Origin: an uncultured Myxococcales bacterium
Lineage (GTDB): Bacteria; Myxococcota_A; UBA9042; CAIXZC01
Assembly (NCBI GenBank): GCA_903895725.1
Contig: CAITUV010000084.1
Location: 1-64,000 of the forward strand
Reading direction: 5' to 3'
Length of the DNA: 64,000 nt
Shown here: positions 36,976-46,202 of the stretch, one piece after another
How positions within the stretch are numbered: position 1 is the stretch's first letter
Layout: each line of letters begins with the position of its first letter
Notes under the pieces: generated by a model
Database searches by the model: none
Told to the model about the DNA's origin: nothing
The model's input: the letters and a program-made list of their open reading frames with translations, nothing else
Position numbers and translations under genes: made by a program

Positions 36976-39006
36976 CTACTCCTTCTGGTCGCCGCGGGCA
37001 AAGATGCTGGCCACGTAGTTGAGCACGTCGGTTGCCGATTCCTCGTTGTAGCCAAAGCTCCGGATGAGCCGGTTCTTCACGATGTCGATCTTCTCCTGGG
37101 TCTTCTTGTCCACCACCGACGAGACCAGGCTCGCCAGCTTGATGGAATCCTTCTGGTCCTCGAACAGCTTGAGCTCGAGGGCCTTGCGGAGCCGCTCGTT
37201 GGTCGTGTAGTCGAAGGTCTTGCCCTCGAGGGCCAGGGCCCCGATGAAGTTCATGATCTCGCGGCGGAAGTCGTCCTTGCGGTTCTCCGCGATGCCGACC
37301 TTCTCCTCGATGGAGCGCATAAGCCGCTCGTCCGGCTCCTCGTACTGGCCCGTGTACTTGTTGCGGACCTTCTCCTTCTGGGTGTAGGCCTTGACGTTGT
37401 CGATGTAGTTGGAGCAGAGCCGGGCGATGGCTTCCTCGTCGGCCGAGATGGCACGCCGGACCTCGTCCTTGATGACGTCCTCGTACTCCTCCTTGACCAC
37501 GGCCAGCAGCTCCTTGAAGTGGCGGCGCTGATCCTCGTTGGCAATCAGCGAGTGGTGCTTGAGCCCGCTCTCCAGGCGGTTGAGAACGATGAAGGGGTTG
37601 ATCATGGACGTCCCTTCGTCGCTGGCCAGCGCTTCAGAGACCTTGTCCTGGATGTAGCGCGGGGAGATCCCCTCCATCCCCTCCCGGTCCGATTCCTTGC
37701 GCAGCTCCTTGACGTTGTCCTCGGTGAACCCGGGCAGCGAGCGGCCGTCGTACAGCTTGGCCTTCTGGAGCGCGGTGATGTTGTGCTTCTTGGGGTCGTG
37801 CAGCCGCGTGAGGACGGCCCACAGGGCCGCCATCTCGAGCGTGTGCGGTGCCACGTGGATGTTGCCGATGCGGCCGCTTCCGAAGTCCTTCCGGTAGATC
37901 TTCACCTCCTGCGAGTAGCGGGTGATGTAGGGAATGTCGATCTTCACGGTCCGGTCGCGCAGAGCCTCCATGTACTCGTTGCTCTGGAGCTTGCGGAACT
38001 CCGGCTCGTTGGTATGGCCGATGATCACCTCGTCGATGTCGGTCTGGGCGAACTTCTTGGGCTTGACCCGGTGCTCCTGGCTCGCACCCAGCAGGTCGTA
38101 AAGGAATGCCACGTCGAGCTTGAGCACCTCGACGAACTCGATGAGCCCCCGGTTGGCCACGCAGAACTCGCCGTCGAAGTTGAATGCACGCGGATCCGAG
38201 TCCGACCCGTAGATTGCGATCTTCCGGTAGTTGATGTCGCCGGTCAGCTCGGTCGAATCCTGGTTCTTCTCGTCCTTGGGCTGGAACGTGCCGATGCCCA
38301 GGCGGTCCTGCTCGGAGAACAGGAACCGTCGCACTTTGACGTGCTCCAGCACCTTGCCCCATTCGCCCCGGTAGTGCTGGAGCAGCGTGCGGTAGTTGTG
38401 CCGGCAGCTCGGGCACAGCTCCTTGTCCACCCGGATCGGGTACTCGACCCGCTCCAGCCCCAGCTCCTGCAGCGCATCACGCCGCCAGTCGAGCGGGATC
38501 AGGTGCAGCGGCTCCTCGTGGATCGGGCAAGGGATGGTCTCCTTGTCCGGCATGTTCCATTCGATGGTGTACAGCGCACCGTCGGACGTGTAGGTGTAGT
38601 CCTCCAGCCCCTTCTTGAGCAGGCGGACGATGGTGCTCTTGGAGCTTCCGACCGGACCGTGGAGCAGCAGAATGCGCTTCTCGGGGCCATACCGGAATGC
38701 CGCGGCCTTGAGCACGTGGACGAACTTCATGAGCGGGATGTCCAGCCCGAACACCGCATCCCGTCCCCCGTGCCTCGGGTCATCGAAGAAGTTGTAGTGC
38801 ACGATCTTCTTCTTCGTCTCCGAGTACTCCGAGAACCCGTACGACATGATCATGTCGTAGGCCCGCTGGAACGAGGAGCGCAGCACCCGCGGGTTTTCCT
38901 TCACGAGCTCGAGGTAGTCGGCGAAGCTGCCGGTCCAGTTCAACTCCTCGAATTCCTGCAGGTTCTGCTTTGATGCAATGCGGTCGATGAGGCTTCCCTT
39001 GGCCAT
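36976..39006 (-). CDS. prkA: PrkA-family AAA+ serine protein kinase
   Basis: The product is 676 residues. I prefer the ATG at 39006 because AGGAGGAGAAG precedes it; an upstream in-frame start at 39027 lacks a Shine-Dalgarno. Landmarks are the AAA Walker A HGPVGSSKST (about 115), a Zn-ribbon-like CxxH/CPSCRHNY region, GHTNEPEFRKL, and the C-terminal kinase-like half (GMEGISPRYIQDKVSEAL). It is the first gene of prkA-yhbH-spoVR. It phosphorylates protein substrates in the cytoplasm in response to starvation or stress in studied species. It starts 88 bp after pilP, with a hairpin (39036-39054) between them. Confidence 0.95.
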   Translation of the reverse strand: MAKGSLIDRIASKQNLQEFEELNWTGSFADYLELVKENPRVLRSSFQRAYDMIMSYGFSEYSETKKKIVHYNFFDDPRHGGRDAVFGLDIPLMKFVHVLKAAAFRYGPEKRILLLHGPVGSSKSTIVRLLKKGLEDYTYTSDGALYTIEWNMPDKETIPCPIHEEPLHLIPLDWRRDALQELGLERVEYPIRVDKELCPSCRHNYRTLLQHYRGEWGKVLEHVKVRRFLFSEQDRLGIGTFQPKDEKNQDSTELTGDINYRKIAIYGSDSDPRAFNFDGEFCVANRGLIEFVEVLKLDVAFLYDLLGASQEHRVKPKKFAQTDIDEVIIGHTNEPEFRKLQSNEYMEALRDRTVKIDIPYITRYSQEVKIYRKDFGSGRIGNIHVAPHTLEMAALWAVLTRLHDPKKHNITALQKAKLYDGRSLPGFTEDNVKELRKESDREGMEGISPRYIQDKVSEALASDEGTSMINPFIVLNRLESGLKHHSLIANEDQRRHFKELLAVVKEEYEDVIKDEVRRAISADEEAIARLCSNYIDNVKAYTQKEKVRNKYTGQYEEPDERLMRSIEEKVGIAENRKDDFRREIMNFIGALALEGKTFDYTTNERLRKALELKLFEDQKDSIKLASLVSSVVDKKTQEKIDIVKNRLIRSFGYNEESATDVLNYVASIFARGDQKE

Positions 39007-39035
39007 CTTCTCCTCCTGCGGATTCACGTTCCTGC

Positions 39036-39054
39036 TCCGGCCGGTTTCGCCGGA
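39036..39054 (-). terminator. Hairpin between pilP and prkA
   Basis: TCCGGC and GCCGGA form a 6-bp stem with a 7-nt loop. It lies 40 nt after pilP. No U tract, so it may be a weak terminator or an attenuator between the pilus operon and prkA. Confidence 0.35.
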
Positions 39055-39094
39055 TGGACCTAATTTACAGGCAGTGTGCGGGAAAGTACAGGGG

Positions 39095-39868
39095 CTACTG
39101 AGCCACGAACGAATCGGGGAGCGAATCCGGTGCCAGCGAGATTTCGAGCGGTTCGGGCACGTCCGGCAGGCTCACGAGGATCTTGTGCTTGAAGATGTCG
39201 ACGACCCGCCCCCCTTCGCTGCCCAGGCGATCGTTGATCCGGACGACGTAGGTGTTGCCGTCCGGTGCCTCGGCCATGGCCTCGGGATTCGAAATTCCGG
39301 TCATGATGATCCGGAACGTGTACTTCTTGAGCTCGTGCTGGGTCAGCGGGTCCTTCGCCTCCTCGGTCGACGCCAGGGTGGGTTCCTCCCCCTCGGTCTT
39401 GACACCGACAGGAGCCAGGATTCCGTCGAGGATCGACTTGACCGTCTTCTCCTCCTTCTTCTTGTTATTGTCGGCGGTCTTGGCCTTGACCGTGACACCG
39501 AGGTCCTTCTTCTCCTCCACCGGGGGATAGAACTTCTCGGTCCGTGGGGCAAACGCATCCTTGAACTTCCAGGTGACCGACTTGGAGTGCAGCTCCCCTT
39601 CGATTCCGCCGACGAACTGGAAGAAGTGCGGGGCGAGCATGTCCCACTCGGGCTTGGCCGCCATCTCGACGGCGAGTGCCCCCTTCTTCTTGCTCCGCAT
39701 CTCCCTGAGCTTGGCCTCCTGCGCCTTCTTGGCATCCTCGGGGCTGGCTTCTTCTTCCTTGTAGGGTCCCTTGGCGGCCTCCTCCTCCCCCCCCCCACCG
39801 CAGGCATGGAGGAGCACAACGGCGCAACCGAGTGGAACCAGGAACCGGAGGCTTGAGAACGGGTTCAT
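39095..39868 (-). CDS. pilP: Type IV pilus assembly lipoprotein PilP
   Basis: The product is 257 residues. GGGAGG precedes the ATG, and the lipobox is LLHAC. A low-complexity Glu/Lys region (about 25-60) is followed by a section ending in the typical PilP beta-domain (EAMAEAPDGNTYVVRINDRLG, GGRVVDIFKHKILVSLPD). PilP links the inner-membrane PilMNO complex to the outer-membrane secretin PilQ. It is fourth in pilMNOP, and pilQ does not follow: the next gene is prkA. That is unusual, since pilQ is normally adjacent. Confidence 0.93.
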   Translation of the reverse strand: MNPFSSLRFLVPLGCAVVLLHACGGGGEEEAAKGPYKEEEASPEDAKKAQEAKLREMRSKKKGALAVEMAAKPEWDMLAPHFFQFVGGIEGELHSKSVTWKFKDAFAPRTEKFYPPVEEKKDLGVTVKAKTADNNKKKEEKTVKSILDGILAPVGVKTEGEEPTLASTEEAKDPLTQHELKKYTFRIIMTGISNPEAMAEAPDGNTYVVRINDRLGSEGGRVVDIFKHKILVSLPDVPEPLEISLAPDSLPDSFVAQ

Positions 39869-39877
39869 GTGGCCTCC

Positions 39878-40528
39878 CTACTTCTTCTTGCCGACCGCCG
39901 GAGCCGGAGCCCCGGTGTACGTGTAGCCCTCGACGATGAACTTGGCCGCGATCTCGGATTCCGCTCCGGCCACCTGCCCGCCTGCCAGCAGGGGAGACGG
40001 TGCCTGGGCATCTTTGCGGGCCTTCTTCTTGAACACCATCTTCATGTCGAAGGTGTTGGCAGCCACCAGCCGCTTGCCCGGCTCCACGATGAGCTTGAGG
40101 AACTTGATGAAGTCCAGATAGCTCCCCGAGACCTCGAACTGAATCGGGATCCGGTTGTAGTAATTCTCGCTCTGGGTTTCCTTCTGCTCCTTGCCGACCA
40201 CGGTCAGGCCTGCCTCGATGGCGTCCGCCTCCAGCCCGGCCATGAGCTGCGGAAGGAAATCCTTGTCCGGAATGATCTTCTTGTTCTCTTCGATCTGCTT
40301 GATGACCTGGGCGTACTGCTCCCGAAGCTGGGCAATCTCGAGCTCCCCCTTGAAGTCCTTAAAGGTAGCAAGCTCCTTCTGCGCAGCGGCGTACGCTCCC
40401 TTCTGCTGAGCGAACTGGTCATCCACGTCCATGATCACGAGGTAGTAGTAGATTCCGGCCACCAGACCGAGGAAGCCGATGCCGATGAGGAGCTTGTACT
40501 GGGGAGGAAGCTTCTTGAACTTTTCCAT
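39878..40528 (-). CDS. pilO: Type IV pilus inner-membrane protein PilO
   Basis: The product is 216 residues. One N-terminal transmembrane helix (LLIGIGFLGLVAGIYYYLVI) is followed by a coiled-coil (about 40-90) and a ferredoxin-like periplasmic domain with the typical IPIQFEVSGSYLDFIKFL segment. PilO dimerises with PilN in the alignment complex. It lies 9 bp before pilP and 6 bp after pilN. Confidence 0.95.
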   Translation of the reverse strand: MEKFKKLPPQYKLLIGIGFLGLVAGIYYYLVIMDVDDQFAQQKGAYAAAQKELATFKDFKGELEIAQLREQYAQVIKQIEENKKIIPDKDFLPQLMAGLEADAIEAGLTVVGKEQKETQSENYYNRIPIQFEVSGSYLDFIKFLKLIVEPGKRLVAANTFDMKMVFKKKARKDAQAPSPLLAGGQVAGAESEIAAKFIVEGYTYTGAPAPAVGKKK

Positions 40529-40534
40529 GGGTCC

Positions 40535-41278
40535 CTACCCTTTCCCCTTTTCGGGGCCGGCCTCTGACCCCTTCTTCTTGTCCTTGTTCCCCTTTTTGTC
40601 CTTGGCCCCCTCGGGAGGCTCGGGCGGGGCCTTGCCCACCTCGGGATCGTAGTTCAGAACCGCCTCGATCTTGAACTCGATCAGCGGGGGTCCCTTCCCG
40701 TCGGCCTTGCCGGCCTTGGCCGAGAGGAACCGCAGCCCCTGAAGGTAGATCGACGCCCTCAGCCGGTGCAGGAGCTCGTCGACGTCATGGTGGGAGATGG
40801 CCTGGCCCACCAGCGTGATCTTGTTGTCCTTGCCCTGCGTGACCGAGGTGAACCAGGCTCGATCAGTGTCCCATTGCGTGTTCCACCCGATCTGCTCCTG
40901 CGCCACCCGCTCCGCATGATTCTCCAGCGGCGGAGTCGTGAGCACATAGGCCAGGAACAGGAACATGTTGGACGGTCCCACCGTGGCGTTCTTGAGCTGT
41001 GCGAAGATGTTGGCCTGGGTCTTCTCTTCTTCCATCTTCTTGGCCAGCTCGTCCCGCTCTTCCTTGAGCTTCTTGAACCCGTCCAGCTTCTGCTGTGCCT
41101 CCGCCGTAAGCTGCTGCTGGGCCAGGAGCGAATCCTCCTTGCTCACGGTCCAGAAGTAGAGCAGGAAGCCCTCCAGCAGCAGGAGCGCGACATACAGGGC
41201 GATGGCCGGGGCACCCGACGGTAACGAGCGCTTGCGGCGCTTCTTCTGAGCAGTTTCGAGGAGGTTGATGCGAATCAT
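40535..41278 (-). CDS. pilN: Type IV pilus inner-membrane protein PilN
   Basis: The product is 247 residues. It begins MIRINLLE, the conserved cytoplasmic N-terminal motif that binds PilM. One membrane helix (ALYVALLLLEGFLLYFW), a coiled-coil (about 50-95) and a periplasmic domain follow. The last 35 residues are a Lys/Gly/Pro-rich tail absent from textbook PilN. Its ATG overlaps the pilM stop (ATGA), so translation is coupled. Confidence 0.95.
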   Translation of the reverse strand: MIRINLLETAQKKRRKRSLPSGAPAIALYVALLLLEGFLLYFWTVSKEDSLLAQQQLTAEAQQKLDGFKKLKEERDELAKKMEEEKTQANIFAQLKNATVGPSNMFLFLAYVLTTPPLENHAERVAQEQIGWNTQWDTDRAWFTSVTQGKDNKITLVGQAISHHDVDELLHRLRASIYLQGLRFLSAKAGKADGKGPPLIEFKIEAVLNYDPEVGKAPPEPPEGAKDKKGNKDKKKGSEAGPEKGKG

Positions 41279-42336
41279 TTGTCGCCTGGCCTCCGCAATG
41301 CGAGTCCAACCACGACCCCGGCGGACGGGGCGATCTTCTGCAGCAGTGCGATGTCGAACCGTTTGGTATCGATCACGATGTTCTTGAACGGGTTCACCAG
41401 CTCGGCCGGAACCTCCAGCCGCTGCTCGATGAGCCGGATGAGCGCCGCCATCTGTGCGGCCCCTCCCGACAGGTAGACCCTAGAGATCTCCTCGCCCACC
41501 GACGTGGCCTTGAAGAACTCGACGGAGCGCTGGATCTCGGTGACGAGGGTACCGGCCACACGGTCGGAGAGGCGCTGCACCTCCTTGAATACCGCAGAGC
41601 TAGAGATCGAGTCGGTACCGCCGATCTTGTAGTGCTCCGCCTCCTCGTAGCTGACGCCCAGCTGACGCTGAATCTCCTCGGTCAGCAGCGCGCCGCCCAT
41701 GGAGATGTCACGGGTGAACTGCGTAATGCCGTTGCTCACGATGTTGATGTTGATCATCGAGGCACCGACATTGATCAGCGCAACGGTCTCGTTCGGGGGG
41801 AAGCCGTAGTTCAGCTCGAACATGTTCTGGCCGGCGAACGTGTCCACGTCCACCACGGCCGGCTCGAGCCCGGCCTCCACCGCGATGGAGGCGTAGTCGC
41901 TGATGATGTCCTTCTTGGCCGCGACCAGCAGCACGTCCATCTGCCCCTGCCCCGCCTTGGGATCGAGGATCTGGACGTCCACGTTGACTTCCTTGATGTC
42001 GAAGGGGATGTACTGCTCCGCCTCCCACATGATCGAGGCATCGAGCTCCTGCTGGGTCATCTCCGGGAGCGAGATCTTTTTGACGATGACGGAGTGGCCC
42101 GAGAACGACAGCACGGCGGGCCTCCCCTTCAGCTTGTTGGCAGCGACGAGCTCCTTGAGCTTGTCCTGCACCTGGGGAAAGTTCATCACCGCGCCGTCCA
42201 CCACGGAATCCGGTGGCAGCGGTGCGACGTCGAACCGCTTGAGGAACAACCCGCGTCCGCTTTCAGACAGCAGGCAGACCTTGATGGAGTGGGAGCCGAT
42301 GTCGACTCCGACTGCGTTTTTCCGGCCGAAAATCAC
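41275..42336 (-). CDS. pilM: Type IV pilus actin-like ATPase PilM
   Basis: The product is 353 residues starting at a GTG after GGAGGGG. FtsA/actin-like motifs include VGVDIGSHSIKVCLL near the N terminus and VYLSGGAAQMAALIRLIE near 285. It forms the cytoplasmic ring of the pilus alignment complex, bound to PilN. It is first in pilMNOP, with its own promoter at 42377-42404 in the short gap after the regulator gene. Confidence 0.95.
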   Translation of the reverse strand: MIFGRKNAVGVDIGSHSIKVCLLSESGRGLFLKRFDVAPLPPDSVVDGAVMNFPQVQDKLKELVAANKLKGRPAVLSFSGHSVIVKKISLPEMTQQELDASIMWEAEQYIPFDIKEVNVDVQILDPKAGQGQMDVLLVAAKKDIISDYASIAVEAGLEPAVVDVDTFAGQNMFELNYGFPPNETVALINVGASMININIVSNGITQFTRDISMGGALLTEEIQRQLGVSYEEAEHYKIGGTDSISSSAVFKEVQRLSDRVAGTLVTEIQRSVEFFKATSVGEEISRVYLSGGAAQMAALIRLIEQRLEVPAELVNPFKNIVIDTKRFDIALLQKIAPSAGVVVGLALRRPGDK

Positions 42337-42376
42337 TTTCCCCTCCGCGTTGGGAAAGAGCCACCATCCCGCGACT

Positions 42377-42404
42377 ATTGTCCACCGGCGACACCGGCTG
42401 TCAA
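42377..42404 (-). promoter_or_regulatory. Promoter upstream of pilMNOP
   Basis: On the minus strand a perfect TTGACA is followed after 16 bp by GACAAT. It lies between the regulator stop and the pilM GTG. No sigma-54 site was found in this gap. Confidence 0.55.
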
Positions 42405-42408
42405 AAAA

Positions 42409-43791
42409 TTACCCGGGGGTGTGCGGCACATTGATCTCGTATTCCCGGATCTTGTACAGCAGCGCCCGGTGACTGATCTCCAGGATCTGGGCGGCCCGCG
42501 TCCGGTTCCCACCCGTCTTGAGCAGGGCTGCGCGGATGAACCGGGTCTCCAGGTCCCGCACGGCCTTCTTGATGGAGAGGTCGTCCGCATCCCGCTCCAC
42601 CCGCTCCCGCCTCGACCGAGTCACCGCATCAGGAAGGTTGTGGAGCGTAATCACGTTTCCCTCTGCCAGGACGGCGGCACGCTCGATGACATTTTCGAGC
42701 TCCCGGACGTTGCCGGGCCAGGAGTAGGCCATGAGCGACTTCATCGCCTCCGAGTCCACGCCGGAGAGCGATGTCCCCAGTCGGCCGTTGGTCTTCTCCA
42801 CGAAGTGGCGGACCAGTGCCTCGATGTCGCCGATCCGCTCCCGCAGTGCGGGAATCCGGATCTGCACGACGTTGAGCCGATAGTAGAGGTCCTCCCGGAA
42901 GCGCCCGGCCCGCGCCTCGGTCTGGAGATCCCGGGCCGTAGCGGCCAGGACCCGGACGTCCACCTTCGTCGACTTCGTGGCCCCGACGCGCCGCACCTCC
43001 CCGTCCTGGAGCACGCGCAGCAGCTTGACCTGGAGCGCCTGGGGCAGCTCCCCGACTTCGTCCAGGAACAGGGTCCCGCCATCCGCCTCCTCGAACAGCC
43101 CCTTGCGGTCCGAGTGGGCATCGGTGAATGCCCCGCGCACATGGCCGAAGAGCTCGGACTCGAGCAGATGCTCCGGAATGGCACCGCAGTTGAGCGCAAC
43201 GAAGCTCCCCTGCCGCGGAGACCGGGCGTGGATGGCCCGGGCCACCAGCTCCTTGCCCGTTCCGCTCTCGCCCGAAACCAGGATCGTGGTGCGGAACTGG
43301 GCGACCTTCGTGACCAGCGAATAAACCTCGGTCATGGCCTCGCTGCGGCCGACGATCTCCCCGAACCGCTCCTCCGACTTGAGCTTAAGCTCGAGCCCCA
43401 CCACCTGCCGGCGGAGCGCCTCCCGCTCCTCGAGCTTGCGGATGGCCAGGATGAGCTCGTCCTTCTTGAAAGGCTTTGAAATGTAGTCGTATGCCCCCCG
43501 TTTCATCGCCTGGATGGCGGTATCCACCGACCCGAACGCGGACATGACCACCACCGGGGTCCCGAGCCCCTGCCGCCCCAGCGCATCGAGGAAATCGAGC
43601 CCGCTCATGCCCGGCATGAGGATGTCGGTCAACACCAGGTCGAACTGGTCCTGAGCCAGCCTGTCGAGGGCCACGTCCGCCCGCGCCACCCACGTCACCT
43701 GGAAGTTGGCCTGGGACAGCTGTTGAGCCACGAGCGATGCGTACTGGTCGTCGTCCTCGACGAGCAGGATGCGTCGGATCACGCTGGTCAT
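42409..43791 (-). CDS. NtrC-family sigma-54 response regulator
   Basis: The product is 460 residues; GGGAGG precedes the ATG. It has three domains. The receiver (about 1-120) carries the acidic triad and phospho-acceptor Asp56 in LVLTDILMPG. The AAA+ domain (about 140-380) has Walker A GESGTGKE, a GAFTDA loop in place of GAFTGA, and Walker B GGTLFLDEVGEL. A Fis-type HTH (about 420-455: RTRAAQILEISHRALLYKI) closes the protein. It is coupled by a 4-nt overlap to the kinase upstream and next to pilMNOP, so a PilR-like role in pilus control is reasonable. GAFTDA is a known variant, but sigma-54 contact should be verified. Confidence 0.93.
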   Translation of the reverse strand: MTSVIRRILLVEDDDQYASLVAQQLSQANFQVTWVARADVALDRLAQDQFDLVLTDILMPGMSGLDFLDALGRQGLGTPVVVMSAFGSVDTAIQAMKRGAYDYISKPFKKDELILAIRKLEEREALRRQVVGLELKLKSEERFGEIVGRSEAMTEVYSLVTKVAQFRTTILVSGESGTGKELVARAIHARSPRQGSFVALNCGAIPEHLLESELFGHVRGAFTDAHSDRKGLFEEADGGTLFLDEVGELPQALQVKLLRVLQDGEVRRVGATKSTKVDVRVLAATARDLQTEARAGRFREDLYYRLNVVQIRIPALRERIGDIEALVRHFVEKTNGRLGTSLSGVDSEAMKSLMAYSWPGNVRELENVIERAAVLAEGNVITLHNLPDAVTRSRRERVERDADDLSIKKAVRDLETRFIRAALLKTGGNRTRAAQILEISHRALLYKIREYEINVPHTPG

Positions 43792-45242
43792 TGCACACCT
43801 CCCGGGAACACCAGGGTGAACTGGGCCCCGCCCTCGCTGCGGTTGGCGACTTCGATGCGCCCGCCATACCGGTTCATGATCGTGTGGCAGACGTACAGGC
43901 CGAGCCCGGTCCCCTTGCCCACCTCCTTGGTGGTGAAGAACGGGTCGAAGATCTTGAGCAGGATGGCTTCCGGAATCCCCGGCCCCGTGTCCGACAGGAC
44001 CACGCGGACCCCGTCGCCGGTCTCCTCCAGGGTGAGGGTCACGGTCCCCCTCCCCTCCATGGCATCGGCAGCATTGAACAGCAGGTTGAGGAGGACCTGC
44101 TTGAACCGGCTGGGCGGGACGGCGGCCCTTCGCTTCACCGGGGAGAGCTCGCGCACATCCACCTGAACGTAGCGGAAACGCGGTTGGGGAGAAACGAACT
44201 GCACGATCTCCCGGGTCTCTCGGGCAACGTCGCTGGTGGTGGCCTCGTCGATGGCCGGCCGGGAGAAATCGAGAAGGTCACGAATGGTCCCCTGGATCCG
44301 CTCCGTGGCCCGGCGGATATGGCCCGCCGCCGCGGCCCGGGCCTTCTCGTCGAGCGACGAATCCTCGAGCATCTCGGCATACCCCAGGATCACGCCGATG
44401 GGGTTTCCGATCTCGTGCGCCACCCCCGCCGCAAGCTGTCCGACCGACGCCAGCTTCTCGGTCCGGATGATCTGCTCGTGCGCTTCGGACAGGCGCCGGT
44501 TGATCTCGGTGAGCTCCTCGACCTGCCCCTCGATCTTCCTCCGGTCGGCACGGATGCGATCCGCCATCGCGTTGAGCGACTTGCTGAGCGCCCCGAACTC
44601 GTCGGCATCCGCCGAGAGCACCGTCATACCCGGATCGCCCGTGGCCACCCGGGAGGCCTCCTGGAGCAGCCTCTCGATGGGCCGCACGACGACGTTGCGC
44701 AGCAGAATGGAGCCCCCCAACAGCACGGCCAGCACCACTACGGCCCCCCAGATCACCAGCAGCACGGTCATGGAGTGGCGCCGCGCCTCGAACGCGGCAG
44801 CGGACCGGGCGATGAACAGCCTTCCCCCGCCCGGCAATGGCCGAAGCACGGCAAACAGCCGCCCGGCCGACGGAGAACGGACAATGGCCGTGCCCCCAGG
44901 GCTCTTGCCCAGGTCCACCAGGGCCTCCCGGCCCAGCAGGATCTCGGCCGGCGTGCACCCCCCCGGGGCGACCGTCTCCAGCCCCTCCGTCAGCACCTGG
45001 GCTGCGACGAGGCTCGCATCCCGCTCCGCCTGGTGCAGCGAATCCTCGAGCTCCAGCCGGTCATGCGCGTGGGACAGTGCGGGCACCAGGATGTCGGCCA
45101 CGGCCACGAGCGACCGGGTCTCCTGGTCGGCCAGGATGGAGGTGGCCAGCGAGGATGTCGCCAGGTAGACCAGCCCGAACGAGGCGAGCATGATGGCAGC
45201 CAGGATCGCGGCCAGCTTCAGCTTGAGCGTGAGTCGAAACAC
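43788..45242 (-). CDS. Sensor histidine kinase with HAMP domain, partner of the NtrC-type regulator
   Basis: The product is 484 residues. I chose the GTG at 45242, 7 bp after GAGGAGG. A first helix (about 9-30: LAAILAAIMLASFGLVYLA), a periplasmic domain with one Cys, a second helix (about 157-180) and a HAMP segment follow. The DHp domain has GVAHEIGNPIG with the phospho-His near 275. The ATPase motifs are NLLFNAADAM, SDTGPGIP and GTGLGLYVC. It autophosphorylates and passes phosphate to the next gene product. Classical PilS has six helices, so this two-helix HAMP kinase is not a PilS orthologue by architecture. Confidence 0.93.
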   Translation of the reverse strand: MFRLTLKLKLAAILAAIMLASFGLVYLATSSLATSILADQETRSLVAVADILVPALSHAHDRLELEDSLHQAERDASLVAAQVLTEGLETVAPGGCTPAEILLGREALVDLGKSPGGTAIVRSPSAGRLFAVLRPLPGGGRLFIARSAAAFEARRHSMTVLLVIWGAVVVLAVLLGGSILLRNVVVRPIERLLQEASRVATGDPGMTVLSADADEFGALSKSLNAMADRIRADRRKIEGQVEELTEINRRLSEAHEQIIRTEKLASVGQLAAGVAHEIGNPIGVILGYAEMLEDSSLDEKARAAAAGHIRRATERIQGTIRDLLDFSRPAIDEATTSDVARETREIVQFVSPQPRFRYVQVDVRELSPVKRRAAVPPSRFKQVLLNLLFNAADAMEGRGTVTLTLEETGDGVRVVLSDTGPGIPEAILLKIFDPFFTTKEVGKGTGLGLYVCHTIMNRYGGRIEVANRSEGGAQFTLVFPGGVQ

Positions 45243-45273
45243 GCCCCGACCTCCTCGAGCGCGAACGGTCCCG

Positions 45274-46137
45274 CTACATCCCGAACCAATCCGAGAAGCG
45301 GGACTCGATAAACGGCGCAAAGAACAGCCATTCCAACGCCCCGATGGCCAGGAACGGGCCAAACGGGATCTTCACCTTCCGAAGCGATTCCGGCGCCTCC
45401 TCCTCCCCCGGTGCCGGCCCCGGCTTCCCACGCGTGGCCATTAGCATGATGCCCGCGTACACGAGCCCCTGCAGCGAGCCGGCAAGAAAGATGAAGAAGA
45501 GGCTTCGCCAGCCCAGGAAGGCCCCCACCATGGCCATGAGCTTGGCATCCCCCCACCCCATCCCGATCTGCTTCGTGGCCAGGTAGTAGAGCCCGATCAC
45601 CAATGCCACCAGCCCCGCCCCCGCAGCCGCCCCGATGAGCCCGGATACCAGGCTGCTGCCCAGGAAGTGCCCCTGCAGCGCGGCAAACGTCACTGCAATC
45701 GGAATGGCGGGCAGGGAGATTGAATCGGGAATGATCAGGAACTCGAGGTCGATGAACGTGATCGCCACCAGCGCCATGACGAACAGGAAAAGGAACGCAT
45801 ACAGCGCCAGTGCCGTCGGCAGGTCTGGGACGAGCGGGTTGTACGCAGCCGTGAACCAGGCGGCCAGCGACAGACAGGCCGCAGTCAGCTCCACGAGCGG
45901 ATAGCGCACGGAAATGGGGGCCTTGCACGAGGCGCACTTCCCGCCCAGCAGCACATAGCTGACGATGGGCACGTTCTGGTACCAGCGGATGCGGGCATTG
46001 CAGTGCGGACAGTGCGAGGGGGGCGTCAACAGCGATTCCCCTCTCGGCAGGCGGTGGATCACGACGTTCAGGAAGCTGCCCCAGACGGCCCCCCAGACAC
46101 AGGCGAACACGGCCAGGAGCTGTTCTACCGCAGGCAT
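45274..46137 (-). CDS. pilD: Type IV prepilin peptidase (PilD/GspO)
   Basis: The product is 287 residues; GAGGAGG precedes the ATG. It has a first helix with WGSFLNVVIHRLP, then a cytoplasmic zinc loop with two CxxC pairs (CPHC and CASC). Several membrane segments follow. The two aspartyl protease sites are IDLEFLIIPD (about 127) and GWGDAKLMAMVG (about 193). It cleaves and N-methylates prepilins at the inner membrane. It lies 31 bp before the kinase gene. Confidence 0.95.
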   Translation of the reverse strand: MPAVEQLLAVFACVWGAVWGSFLNVVIHRLPRGESLLTPPSHCPHCNARIRWYQNVPIVSYVLLGGKCASCKAPISVRYPLVELTAACLSLAAWFTAAYNPLVPDLPTALALYAFLFLFVMALVAITFIDLEFLIIPDSISLPAIPIAVTFAALQGHFLGSSLVSGLIGAAAGAGLVALVIGLYYLATKQIGMGWGDAKLMAMVGAFLGWRSLFFIFLAGSLQGLVYAGIMLMATRGKPGPAPGEEEAPESLRKVKIPFGPFLAIGALEWLFFAPFIESRFSDWFGM

Positions 46138-46202
46138 GCTAGGCCTCCTCGTGACCGGACGGCGGGCCGCCTGCCCCCCTTTCGTGCCCCGCTCCCCTCA
46201 TG

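Noticed and set aside
43788..45362. Histidine kinase start at 45362
   Set aside because: The extra 40 residues are Arg/Ser-rich, overlap the prepilin peptidase gene and lack a Shine-Dalgarno. GTG at 45242 has GAGGAGG.
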